Shown here piece by piece: positions 37,460 to 44,840 of a stretch of 64,000 nucleotides of DNA (positions are counted from its first letter, which is position 1; every line of letters starts with the position of its first letter). The notes beneath the pieces are model-generated. The model was not told where the DNA came from and searched no databases. It saw only the letters and a list, made by a program, of their open reading frames with translations. Source of the DNA: SIG653 sp045577455. GTDB lineage: Bacteria; Bacillota; Clostridia; Oscillospirales; CAG-382. The stretch lies in assembly GCA_045577455.1 (NCBI GenBank), contig JAZNIJ010000211.1, positions 1 to 64,000 on the forward strand, written 5' to 3'. Made by a program: the position numbers and the translations under genes.

Positions 37460-37644
37460 TTTAAAGGCGAAAAAAGGGAAGGGGTATTTATGCCCTTTTT
37501 GGACTTAAAAAGGATATTAACCGCTTTTTTCAGAAACAGAAATTGTTTTATTGATATGAATTATTGGAGATGGCGGTTTTGTTTGAAATTAAAGGATTTC
37601 AAACATATTTGATTTTCGCAAAAACAAAAATAAGGTACATATTT

Positions 37645-38952
37645 ATGACATTAAAATCAAAAGGAAAATTGAATAGCAAAGCGTTGGTAAAAAGCGCTTG
37701 CGGTCTTTTTCTTGGATCTGTGATGCTTCTTTCCAGCTCCTGCGGAAGCGAAAAAGTTGTTTTGTCGGAAAATTCAGGTTTGGAATATCCTCCTTTTATG
37801 ATGCATGGAGTTGCGGATTCAACGATAGAAATTGGATTTGAAAATGTTGGAGAAGGCAACGAAAATGTCGATTTTGGTGGAGAATACAAAGATGTTTTGT
37901 TTTACATACCATCGGAAGAAACAGCAGGAAGTGATAAGGTTTCAACAATAAAGCTCCAGCAAATCACAGCAAATTCTGTTGCAAATCAAGCATCTTACCA
38001 AACTTTTCTTGAGCTTAAAGAGCAAGCAACCAGTAAACCTTCAAAACCAAGTTCTGGTTCGGGTTCAAATTCCAATTCGGGGTCGGGCTTGCAGAATGGA
38101 AACTTGGTGGTTACAATTCCAAGCGGAAAGCTCAACAGTATCATCAAAAACGGAAATTACGGCAATAATAAAATCACAGTTATTCAATCGGGAAAAAATA
38201 AGCTCTCTGAGGATACAAGTGATTTGCTTGCAGCAATAAAGTCAAATTCCCGTTGCGATGCCAGCTTTCTTGCGATACGACTCAGCGACGGTGCAAGCAT
38301 TGGTTACAATGTTGATAAAGAGTGGAGATGTATGTCTACATTCAAAGCTCCAACAGCACTTTATGCATATAAATTGGCATCTGATGGCAAGTTGAATTTG
38401 TCCAATAAAATGACATATACTAAATCAAAGTATTATTATACAGGAAGCGGGATTATAAAATCATCTGCTTCGGGAACAAAATATACTTTGAAAAACTTGA
38501 TTTCATATTCAATTCTTCATAGCGATAATTCTGCATACATTATGCTCAGAGATTATCTTAGCGCAGAGGGTATTTCTCAGATGTGCAAGGATATGGGCTG
38601 TGCAAATTACGAAGATGCGCTTCAGAATTGGCCAAAGGTTTCAGCAAGAGATGCAGCACTTTGGTGGAATGAAATTTACAATTTCTGTTCTACAGACGAA
38701 AATTATGGTGATGCTCTTTATACAACCTTTGTAAACGCAACAGGTAATATGATAGACAAAGCGTTGGGATATAAATACGATGTTGCACATAAGAGTGGCT
38801 CAGGAAGCGGATATCATCACGATTGCGCTATAGTTATGGCAGAAGAACCATATATTCTTGTTCTTTATACCCGTAATACAGCGGGCGGCTCAAGTAACTA
38901 TAAATATATGTCCGGCATAATCCGTGAAATAAATGAAATAATGGTTGGATAA
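37645..38952 (+). CDS. Beta-lactamase/penicillin-binding-like serine hydrolase lipoprotein
   Basis: The 435-aa product has a lipobox (VMLLSSSC) after an unusually basic signal peptide, a Ser/Gly-rich linker (about 130-150), and a class A beta-lactamase-like domain. Catalytic motifs are complete: S231-T-F-K234, S293-D-N295 and K383-S-G. AAGGTAC lies upstream of the ATG at 37645. Such proteins may hydrolyse beta-lactams or act on wall peptides; resistance cannot be concluded from sequence. The next gene starts one base after its stop. Confidence 0.85.
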   Translation: MTLKSKGKLNSKALVKSACGLFLGSVMLLSSSCGSEKVVLSENSGLEYPPFMMHGVADSTIEIGFENVGEGNENVDFGGEYKDVLFYIPSEETAGSDKVSTIKLQQITANSVANQASYQTFLELKEQATSKPSKPSSGSGSNSNSGSGLQNGNLVVTIPSGKLNSIIKNGNYGNNKITVIQSGKNKLSEDTSDLLAAIKSNSRCDASFLAIRLSDGASIGYNVDKEWRCMSTFKAPTALYAYKLASDGKLNLSNKMTYTKSKYYYTGSGIIKSSASGTKYTLKNLISYSILHSDNSAYIMLRDYLSAEGISQMCKDMGCANYEDALQNWPKVSARDAALWWNEIYNFCSTDENYGDALYTTFVNATGNMIDKALGYKYDVAHKSGSGSGYHHDCAIVMAEEPYILVLYTRNTAGGSSNYKYMSGIIREINEIMVG

Positions 38953-38953
38953 T

Positions 38954-39304
38954 ATGGCTTTTTGGGAAAAATGGGGTTTCCGCAAGGATAAGCCCCCAAA
39001 AAACACAAAAAGCGTGAAGTTCAAACGCTATATGGCGAATCGACTTCACGAAAAGCATATACGGTATCTTATAGAACGTGATTCCAAGGGCGAAGAAAAA
39101 ATCATTGCCAGAGAGGGCTTTATCCATGTTTCGGGAGATGAGCTTTGCATTTTATGTGGTGGCAAGGTTATGTTTCGTACATTGATAAATCAGATGGAAG
39201 CGTGGGAATTTTTAAGTCTCGAAGGTGCAACCATAACTGGTTTTGACCTTGATACAAATTCAGTGCGTACCGTTTTACCGTATTATAAATATTATAGAAA
39301 ATAA
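38954..39304 (+). CDS. Small cytoplasmic protein of unknown function
   Basis: The 116-aa product (MAFWEKWGFRKDKPPKN...) has no signal peptide or membrane helix. It is rich in Lys/Arg and seems to form one alpha/beta domain with an ISxxG-free, GDELCILCGGK segment containing two Cys. I do not recognise the family. It starts one base after the stop of the serine-hydrolase gene, so translational coupling is likely. Confidence 0.7.
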   Translation: MAFWEKWGFRKDKPPKNTKSVKFKRYMANRLHEKHIRYLIERDSKGEEKIIAREGFIHVSGDELCILCGGKVMFRTLINQMEAWEFLSLEGATITGFDLDTNSVRTVLPYYKYYRK

Positions 39305-39342
39305 AATATGTAGTCTGCCACAATGTGGCAGTAGGGGCATTT

Positions 39343-39585
39343 TCAGCCGGAAAACTTTTGTAGCGTTTTGTCAATCTGCGTTTGTTCAGCGTTTTCCTTT
39401 GGATACCAACCGTTGGCTTCCATTTTGGCGTAAATGTCCTTTTGCATTTTAAGCGTTTTATCAAGAGCTGTTGAAAAGACATTTCGAACCTGTTCGTTGG
39501 ATGATTCTATACAACCATGAAGGTATAAGTCGCAAGCTCCTTTTGTTGTGAGCAAAAGATTTTCCATCAATGCTTTATCGTCCAT
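39343..39585 (-). CDS. Spore coat protein, CotF/YraF type
   Basis: The 80-aa product reads MDDKALMENLLLTTKGACDL and continues with conserved blocks TALDKTLKMQKDIYAKMEANG and WYPKENAEQ, matching small CotF-domain coat proteins of Clostridia and Bacillus. The start at 39585 has GGGGGAG 6 nt upstream; an in-frame TTG further up overlaps that RBS. It lies 75 bp downstream of a second small gene on the same strand, and the two probably form a sporulation operon under late mother-cell control. Confidence 0.82.
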   Translation of the reverse strand: MDDKALMENLLLTTKGACDLYLHGCIESSNEQVRNVFSTALDKTLKMQKDIYAKMEANGWYPKENAEQTQIDKTLQKFSG

Positions 39586-39660
39586 ATTTTTCTCCCCCAA
39601 TTTTGAAATGTTTTTCTGTTATCAATAAATAAAACCGAATAGATAACGAAAAAGGTTTGT

Positions 39661-39834
39661 TTAAAGCGTTGAAAACAATTTTCCGAAAATTGTCTGATGT
39701 TCAGAAGCAAGGCAAGTTACGAAGTTTCTCAAATCTTCGTTGTTAAGGCGTTGCGCTGTGTTTTCGCATTGGCATTTCAAAAACTGTTCGTGGGAAAGTG
39801 CGTCGTCAACATATTGTAATTCTTTTGGGCTCAT
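39661..39834 (-). CDS. 57-aa coat-associated small protein
   Basis: A short gene reading MSPKELQYVDDALSHEQFLK, continuing with a Cys-containing helix and ending FGKLFSTL. Its pattern (SPKELxYxxDALxHE, then LRNFV and a final hydrophobic helix) resembles small ferritin-fold partners encoded next to CotF-type coat proteins. AGAGGTG precedes the ATG by about 8 nt. It is followed by the CotF-like gene on the same strand. Confidence 0.78.
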   Translation of the reverse strand: MSPKELQYVDDALSHEQFLKCQCENTAQRLNNEDLRNFVTCLASEHQTIFGKLFSTL

Positions 39835-39930
39835 TTATATACACCTCTCTTTCCTTTCTGTGTGTATTTTACCCTGTTTTTGTTGTTTTATTCTGTTTTT
39901 TTAGTTTGCATTTATTTTGAGGTGTTTTTC

Positions 39931-40572
39931 GTGTTTATTAAAGGATATGTTTTTAAAAAGTTGGTTGTTGGAATGGTTAATACCAACTGTTATATTTTTA
40001 GAAAAGAAGGAAAAGAGCGAGGCCCTGCGGTTGTTATCGACCCGGGTGACGATTTGAATCTGATAAAAAGCGCATTGTTTGAAATGAACGCGTATCCATC
40101 TCTTGTGCTTCTCACTCATGGGCATTTTGACCATATCCTTGCTGTTGGAGATTTACGAACAGTAAGAACAAAGGTAGCAATTCATAAGCGTGATGCACAT
40201 TCGCTTACGGAACACGATACTTTTACTTCCGTTATTCCTTATGACCCCCGTCCGTTTGCACCTGCAGATTTTCTTTTTGAAAAAGAGGGACGTTATATCG
40301 TTAACGGGTTTGAATTTACGGTTTTAAACACACCAGGTCATACCGAAGGGTCTGTTTGTTATATTTTTGGCGACAATATGTTCACGGGGGATACTCTTTT
40401 CAAGGGAAGTATGGGGAGAACAGACTTTTTCGGTGGCAGTAACTATGATATGGTTCAATCTTTGAGAAAGTTAAAGCGTTATCCGGGCGAATTCAAGGTT
40501 TATCCAGGTCATGGCGAAATGACACAGCTTTCTTATGAAAGGCAATTCAATCCTTATATGAGTAAACTTTAG
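39931..40572 (+). CDS. MBL-fold metal-dependent hydrolase (glyoxalase II-like)
   Basis: The 213-aa product has a THGHFDHI metal motif, a further His in NTPGHTEGSVCY, an Asp in FTGDTLF and a last His in VYPGHGEMT, a full two-metal site. The family hydrolyses thioesters or related bonds; in Firmicutes this subgroup is often YqgX-like. The GTG at 39931 is preferred, with GAGGTG 6 nt upstream; the upstream hydrophobic reading is probably not translated. Confidence 0.9.
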   Translation: MFIKGYVFKKLVVGMVNTNCYIFRKEGKERGPAVVIDPGDDLNLIKSALFEMNAYPSLVLLTHGHFDHILAVGDLRTVRTKVAIHKRDAHSLTEHDTFTSVIPYDPRPFAPADFLFEKEGRYIVNGFEFTVLNTPGHTEGSVCYIFGDNMFTGDTLFKGSMGRTDFFGGSNYDMVQSLRKLKRYPGEFKVYPGHGEMTQLSYERQFNPYMSKL

Positions 40573-40622
40573 TGTTTGTTGTATCACGGTGGCGTGATAA
40601 ATATATATTTGGAGGAAAAATT

Positions 40623-41603
40623 ATGAAGAAAATTTTGTCAATGATAATGGTTCTTTTGGTTATCGTTTCAGCGTTTACTATCTCCGCTTCTGCTGAAGGA
40701 GAGAGGGTAAATTATGCACTCAACGCACAGTATACAATCGATTCAGGCGGAACAGGTGCAGGAAAGTTTCTTGCATCCACAGATGGAACAACATATTACG
40801 GAGACGACCTTTGCAAGATTCTCAATGATGGTGTTAACCCATACTACAACGAGCTTGAGGGATATAACAATCAGGAAGTTCCCGGTTATGGTGTTGTTCT
40901 TGTTGGTTCGGGTACGGTTCATACAATAACATTTGACCTTGGCGCAATTTATGATGATATAGATTCAATTGTGTTCGGCAATGTTTGGGATTCATATAAC
41001 TTTGGTTATGAATTTTCACAGGAAGCAGACAAAAAGGGCAACAGGGGCTTTACTGATAATAAAGCTATGATTCGCCTTTCAACAGACGGTGTTAACTTTG
41101 AAAGAACAAAGGATTTTAATGTGGTGAAAGAAAACCATACACCCGACGGTTCTGAAAACGGTTTCTATAACTACAATTTCAAATTCAATGCTCCCGTTAA
41201 GGCAAGAGCACTCCAGCTTCTTATTTTCAGCCCTGCATACTGTCTCTCTCTCAGCGAAATCGAAATCTATGGTTACGGTCACGCTGTTGAGGGTTCTGAG
41301 ATTCCCGTTGCTCCCGAAAGCTCAGAGGAAATTGTTGAAGAATCTTCCGAAACAACAGGCGAAGAAGCTTCCGAAGCAGTTTCCGATGAAGTAGCTTCCG
41401 AAGTAGTATCTGAAGTAGCATCCGAGGCAGTTTCCGATGAAGTAGCTTCTGAAAACGATAATGCGGAAAGTGCAGATACTGCAAACAGCTCCGAAGCAAC
41501 AGGAAACGAAGGCGGTCCTAACCTTGGCCTTATTATCGGTATCGTTGCCGCTGTGGTTGTTGTTGCCGCTGTTGTTATTTTCGTTATAAGTAAAAAGAAA
41601 TAA
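40623..41603 (+). CDS. Secreted surface protein with discoidin-like domain and acidic repeat stalk
   Basis: The 326-aa product has a signal peptide ending ISASAEG, one discoidin-like beta domain (about residues 25-220), a Glu/Ser/Val stalk made of EVASEAVSDEV-type repeats (about 235-290), and a C-terminal anchor (LGLIIGIVAAVVVVAAVVIF then VISKKK). The domain shares the pattern ILNDG, TFDLGxIYDDIDSI, KGNRGFTDNK and FSPxxCLSLSEIEIYG with the first domain of the protein at 28408-30177. The ATG follows GGAGGAAAAATT. It lies 50 bp after the MBL gene. Confidence 0.82.
   Translation: MKKILSMIMVLLVIVSAFTISASAEGERVNYALNAQYTIDSGGTGAGKFLASTDGTTYYGDDLCKILNDGVNPYYNELEGYNNQEVPGYGVVLVGSGTVHTITFDLGAIYDDIDSIVFGNVWDSYNFGYEFSQEADKKGNRGFTDNKAMIRLSTDGVNFERTKDFNVVKENHTPDGSENGFYNYNFKFNAPVKARALQLLIFSPAYCLSLSEIEIYGYGHAVEGSEIPVAPESSEEIVEESSETTGEEASEAVSDEVASEVVSEVASEAVSDEVASENDNAESADTANSSEATGNEGGPNLGLIIGIVAAVVVVAAVVIFVISKKK
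41376..41460 (+). repeat. Degenerate repeats encoding the acidic stalk
   Basis: Repeating GAAGTAGCTTCC/GAAGCAGTTTCC-type 12-15-nt units encode Glu-Val-Ala-Ser blocks. Confidence 0.7.
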
Positions 41604-41634
41604 TTTTATTTAAATAAGAATCACTATATTCTTT

Positions 41635-41670
41635 CTCACCCGATGGAAAACTGTCGGGTGAGATTATTTT
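41635..41670 (+). terminator. Terminator after the discoidin-like gene
   Basis: CTCACCCGA (635-643) pairs with TCGGGTGAG (654-662), followed by ATTATTTTTAG. Confidence 0.8.
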
Positions 41671-41796
41671 TAGTATAAAATATTAAAAAAGATGAAATTG
41701 TAATAGATGAAACAAAACAAAAAATACATAAACAGCTATGTAAAATGAAATAAAATTTTGTTTAAAGTAAAAAAAATTATTTTTTCAAAAAACGGG

Positions 41797-41825
41797 TTGA
41801 CAAAACAGGAAAAAAAGCGTATACT
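41797..41825 (+). promoter_or_regulatory. Promoter of the feo cluster
   Basis: TTGACA (41797-41802), a 17-bp spacer and TATACT (41820-41825). The operator begins 9 bp after the -10 box, covering the transcription start. Confidence 0.85.
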
Positions 41826-41834
41826 TGCTGTGTA

Positions 41835-41850
41835 GTTAGCAGATGCTAAC
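41835..41850 (+). promoter_or_regulatory. Metal-repressor operator 1 (GTTAGC-N4-GCTAAC)
   Basis: A perfect 6-4-6 inverted repeat placed just after the -10 box, where a bound repressor would block initiation. It resembles the TTAGG/CCTAA-like sites of DtxR-family metalloregulators; the regulator itself is not in the window. Confidence 0.7.
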
Positions 41851-41924
41851 TCATTGATGCGAAATCAACCGTATGTTTTTAAACGGTTTAACATAATGTA
41901 TTTGCCGATTGTGAGGGTTATAAT

Positions 41925-42137
41925 ATGAATTTGCGCTTTGCCGACGAAGGAAAAGAATATATAATAAAGGCAATTGAAACAGAAGACGAGGAGCTGGATG
42001 CGTTCTTGCTTTCCTTGGGCTGTTATGTGGGTGAACCAATAACTGTTGTTTCTCACCTTAAATCTGCTTGTATTGTATCAATTAAAGATGGAAGATATAC
42101 AATTGATAACCTTATAGCGGAATCTATAATTGTTTGA
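41925..42137 (+). CDS. feoA: FeoA-family ferrous iron transport accessory protein
   Basis: FeoA is a small SH3-like cytoplasmic partner of FeoB. The 70-aa product includes LSLGCYVGEPITVVSHL and the final YTIDNLIAESIIV, matching the family. A GAGGG-like site lies upstream of the ATG. feoB follows after 126 bp containing a second operator. Confidence 0.88.
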   Translation: MNLRFADEGKEYIIKAIETEDEELDAFLLSLGCYVGEPITVVSHLKSACIVSIKDGRYTIDNLIAESIIV

Positions 42138-42185
42138 TCACTTTTTTAAATTAGAAAAATATGCAAATATTTTTTTTAGCCCTCG

Positions 42186-42201
42186 GTTAGCCGTTGCTAA
42201 C
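42186..42201 (+). promoter_or_regulatory. Metal-repressor operator 2 between feoA and feoB
   Basis: GTTAGC-CGTT-GCTAAC has exactly the same half-sites and spacing as operator 1. It also sits inside a larger inverted repeat (GCCCT at 42179-42183 and AGGGC further on), so the RNA could fold here too. Confidence 0.7.
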
Positions 42202-42263
42202 TCCGGGAAGGGCAGTGAAAATATTGCTTTGATTAACGATTTTTATAAACAGGAGGAAATAAA

Positions 42264-44309
42264 ATGAGAATCGCGCTGGCAGGAAATCCCAATAGCGGTA
42301 AAACAACTATGTATAACGCTTTAACGGGACGAAGCGAAAAGGTTGGAAACTGGGCAGGGGTTACCGTTGAGAAGAAAGAGCACCCTATAAAAAAGAATTA
42401 TGCGTCGGGGGAGGATATTGTTGCTGTTGACCTTCCGGGGGCTTATTCTATGTCTCCGTTCACAAGTGAAGAAAGTATAACAAGTACATATGTTAAGAAC
42501 GAAAATCCCGATGCTATTATTAATATCGTTGATGCAACGAATCTCAGCAGGAGCTTGTTTTTCACAACTCAGCTTTTGGAATTGGGCGTTCCCGTTGTTG
42601 TAGCTCTCAACAAAGCTGATATAAACAAGAAAAAACAGACAACAATTGATACCGCCTTGCTTTCCGAAAAGCTTGGATGCCCTGTTGTTGATACAACTTC
42701 AACTACGGGCGAAGGGCTGAAAGCTGTTGTTGATGCAGCAATTGCTTTAAAGGGTAAGGAACAAAAAGCACCATATGAACAGGGAAATGTTGACTTAACA
42801 GATAAAAGCTCTGTTGTTGAAGCCGATAAAAAGCGTTTTGCCTTTGTTAATAACATAGTTTCCGCAGTTGAAAAGAGGAGCGTTTTAACAAGAGAAAAAA
42901 ATAAGCAGGATAAAATAGACGATATACTTTTAAATAAATGGGTTGGTATTCCTATTTTTGCAATTGTTATGTATCTTGTTTTCTGGGTATCTCAGGTAGG
43001 GCCAGGTGTTTGGCTTGCAGAAGGAGTTGAAGTTGGTGGGAAATCGATTCCGGGTCTTGTTTCTCTTATAGAAATGGTGGGCGACAAGGTTGCTGTATTG
43101 ATGGAAAACTCATCTCCGATTCTTCAGGCGATAGTTGTTGACGGAATAATTGGGGGCGTTGGAGCAGTTGTTGGCTTCTTGCCATTGGTTATGGTTATGT
43201 ATTTCCTTCTTGCCCTACTTGAAGACTGTGGATATATGGCAAGAGTTTCTGTTGTTCTTGACCCGATTTTCAAAAAAGTTGGTTTGTCGGGAAAATCTGT
43301 AATACCTTTTGTTATCGGCACAGGATGTGCGATTCCCGGCGTTATGGCTTGCAGAACAATAAGAGACGAAAGAGAACGCAGAGCAACTGCAATGCTCACA
43401 CCGTTCATTCCCTGCGGAGCTAAAATTCCTGTTATAGCACTTCTTACAGGTCTTTTCTTCCCAAAATCCTCCTGGATAGCTCCTGCAATGTATTTCCTTG
43501 GACTTGTAATTATATTTTTGGGCGCTTTACTTATTAAATGGATTTCGGGATATAAATATAGAAAGTCATTCTTTATAATTGAGCTTCCTGAATATAAAAT
43601 TCCCTCTGTTTGGAACGCAGTAAAATCAATGTGTGCTCGCGGTTGGTCTTATATTGTAAAAGCGGGAACAATAATTCTCCTTTGTAACGCAGTTGTTACA
43701 ATTATGTTGAACTTCACATGGTCTTTTGAAATTGCAGAAAATGCTGAAGATTCCATACTTCACAGCGTTTCCAGCCCTCTTTCTGTGTTGCTCATACCCC
43801 TTGGTTTTGGAATGTGGCAATTAGCCGCCGCCGCAATCACGGGCTTTATAGCAAAAGAAGAAGTTGTTGGAACTTTAGGCGCAATTTTCTCTGCTCTTGC
43901 AGTTGGAGAAGAATTTGAGCTTTTGGAAGCAGGAAACGGAACAGGACCCGTAGTTATGGGAATCTCTGCTGTTGCAGGTCTTGCATATCTTGTGTTTAAC
44001 CTTTTCACACCACCTTGCTTTGCCGCAATCGGTGCAATGAATTCGGAAATAAAGAATAAGAAATGGCTCTTTGCAGGAATCGGTTTACAGCTCACTGTTG
44101 GTTATACTCTCGCATATCTGGTGTATCAGATTGGTACATTGATTAACGATGGAAAAGTTGGAGACGGTTTCGTCGGTGGACTTGTTGCGATTGGTGTTGC
44201 TGTTGTCTTTATTGTTGCGCTTGGTATAAGGTCAAATGCTAAAATGAAGGCAGAATATGAGGCAAAGCGCGCCGCAATGAAGGCAAAGCGCAACAATGTG
44301 AATGTGTAA
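42264..44309 (+). CDS. feoB: Ferrous iron transporter FeoB
   Basis: FeoB imports Fe(II) through a membrane domain controlled by an N-terminal G domain. The 681-aa protein has the P-loop GNPNSGKT (residues 7-14), G2 region WAGVTVEKKE, G3 DLPGAYSMSP and G4 NKAD. The membrane half has the two family Gate motifs with Cys: VIGTGCAIPGVM and FIPCGAKIPV. AGGAGG lies 7 nt before the ATG. The C-terminal 15 codons are part of a 46-bp tandem duplication. Confidence 0.97.
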   Translation: MRIALAGNPNSGKTTMYNALTGRSEKVGNWAGVTVEKKEHPIKKNYASGEDIVAVDLPGAYSMSPFTSEESITSTYVKNENPDAIINIVDATNLSRSLFFTTQLLELGVPVVVALNKADINKKKQTTIDTALLSEKLGCPVVDTTSTTGEGLKAVVDAAIALKGKEQKAPYEQGNVDLTDKSSVVEADKKRFAFVNNIVSAVEKRSVLTREKNKQDKIDDILLNKWVGIPIFAIVMYLVFWVSQVGPGVWLAEGVEVGGKSIPGLVSLIEMVGDKVAVLMENSSPILQAIVVDGIIGGVGAVVGFLPLVMVMYFLLALLEDCGYMARVSVVLDPIFKKVGLSGKSVIPFVIGTGCAIPGVMACRTIRDERERRATAMLTPFIPCGAKIPVIALLTGLFFPKSSWIAPAMYFLGLVIIFLGALLIKWISGYKYRKSFFIIELPEYKIPSVWNAVKSMCARGWSYIVKAGTIILLCNAVVTIMLNFTWSFEIAENAEDSILHSVSSPLSVLLIPLGFGMWQLAAAAITGFIAKEEVVGTLGAIFSALAVGEEFELLEAGNGTGPVVMGISAVAGLAYLVFNLFTPPCFAAIGAMNSEIKNKKWLFAGIGLQLTVGYTLAYLVYQIGTLINDGKVGDGFVGGLVAIGVAVVFIVALGIRSNAKMKAEYEAKRAAMKAKRNNVNV

Positions 44310-44380
44310 TATTGAAGCCACATTTAATGAAAAGCGTAACGGTGTGAGCGTGTAATATCAAAGCAACATTTAATGAAAAG
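44289..44380 (+). repeat. Tandem 46-bp duplication across the feoB stop codon
   Basis: The 46 bp from 44289 to 44334 (end of feoB plus the next 25 bp) are repeated from 44335 to 44380 with about eight substitutions. The second copy has no coding role. Confidence 0.85.
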
Positions 44381-44426
44381 TAATTTGATTTTTTGAATTT
44401 TTATACTTATTGTGGGGAGGGATACT

Positions 44427-44642
44427 ATGCTTACGGATATAATTGTTTCAATAATCTTGTGTTTTATCTTCGGCGGTGCTATATACTATATAGTTAAGTC
44501 GAAAAAAAGCGGCAAGCGTTGTATCGGTTGCCCTGATGCAAGCGTATGTGGAAAGAAAAAATGCGAATGTGAAAACATTGTGCCGAAGAAAGAATTCAAG
44601 GTTGAACGAAACGAAACAACTTTTAACGGCTTTGAAAAGTAA
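44427..44642 (+). CDS. FeoB-associated Cys-rich membrane protein
   Basis: The 71-aa product has one membrane helix (IIVSIILCFIFGGAIYYIV) and then KRCIGCPDASVCGKKKCECE, five Cys in a short basic segment. This fits the small protein (PF12669-like) that often follows feoB and may bind iron on the cytoplasmic side. The start at 44427 has GGGGAGGG upstream. Confidence 0.88.
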   Translation: MLTDIIVSIILCFIFGGAIYYIVKSKKSGKRCIGCPDASVCGKKKCECENIVPKKEFKVERNETTFNGFEK

Positions 44643-44736
44643 AAATATCTTTAAAGGCGTTTATTTCTTGTTTGGTTTATGATTTCTTTTGTAAGAATCC
44701 TTATTTTTATATAGTTGTCTTTTATCGTACATTTCA

Positions 44737-44780
44737 AAAAAAGGATACTCAATACCTTATCGGTAAAGAGTATCCTTTTG
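44737..44780. terminator. Bidirectional terminator between convergent genes
   Basis: AAAAGGATACTC (739-750) pairs with GAGTATCCTTTT (768-779), with A/T runs on both sides, serving the feo cluster and the Ig-like surface gene. Confidence 0.8.
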
Positions 44781-44840
44781 CCGTATTTAAATAATGATAA
44801 ATAGCAATGTTAAAGCACCTATTAAAACGGAAGTTTCTGT

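Larger units (their letters stand above)
37249..37644 (+). other. Intergenic region and leader before the beta-lactamase-family gene
   Basis: No gene is seen. It contains a terminator at 37254-37290 and a promoter at 37431-37459, leaving a leader of about 180 nt before the ATG at 37645. An in-frame reading starting at 37564 has no good RBS and is treated as leader. Confidence 0.65.
41604..41924 (+). other. Intergenic region before feoA
   Basis: It contains a terminator, a strong promoter and a metal-type operator (listed separately), and otherwise AT-rich DNA. Confidence 0.75.
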
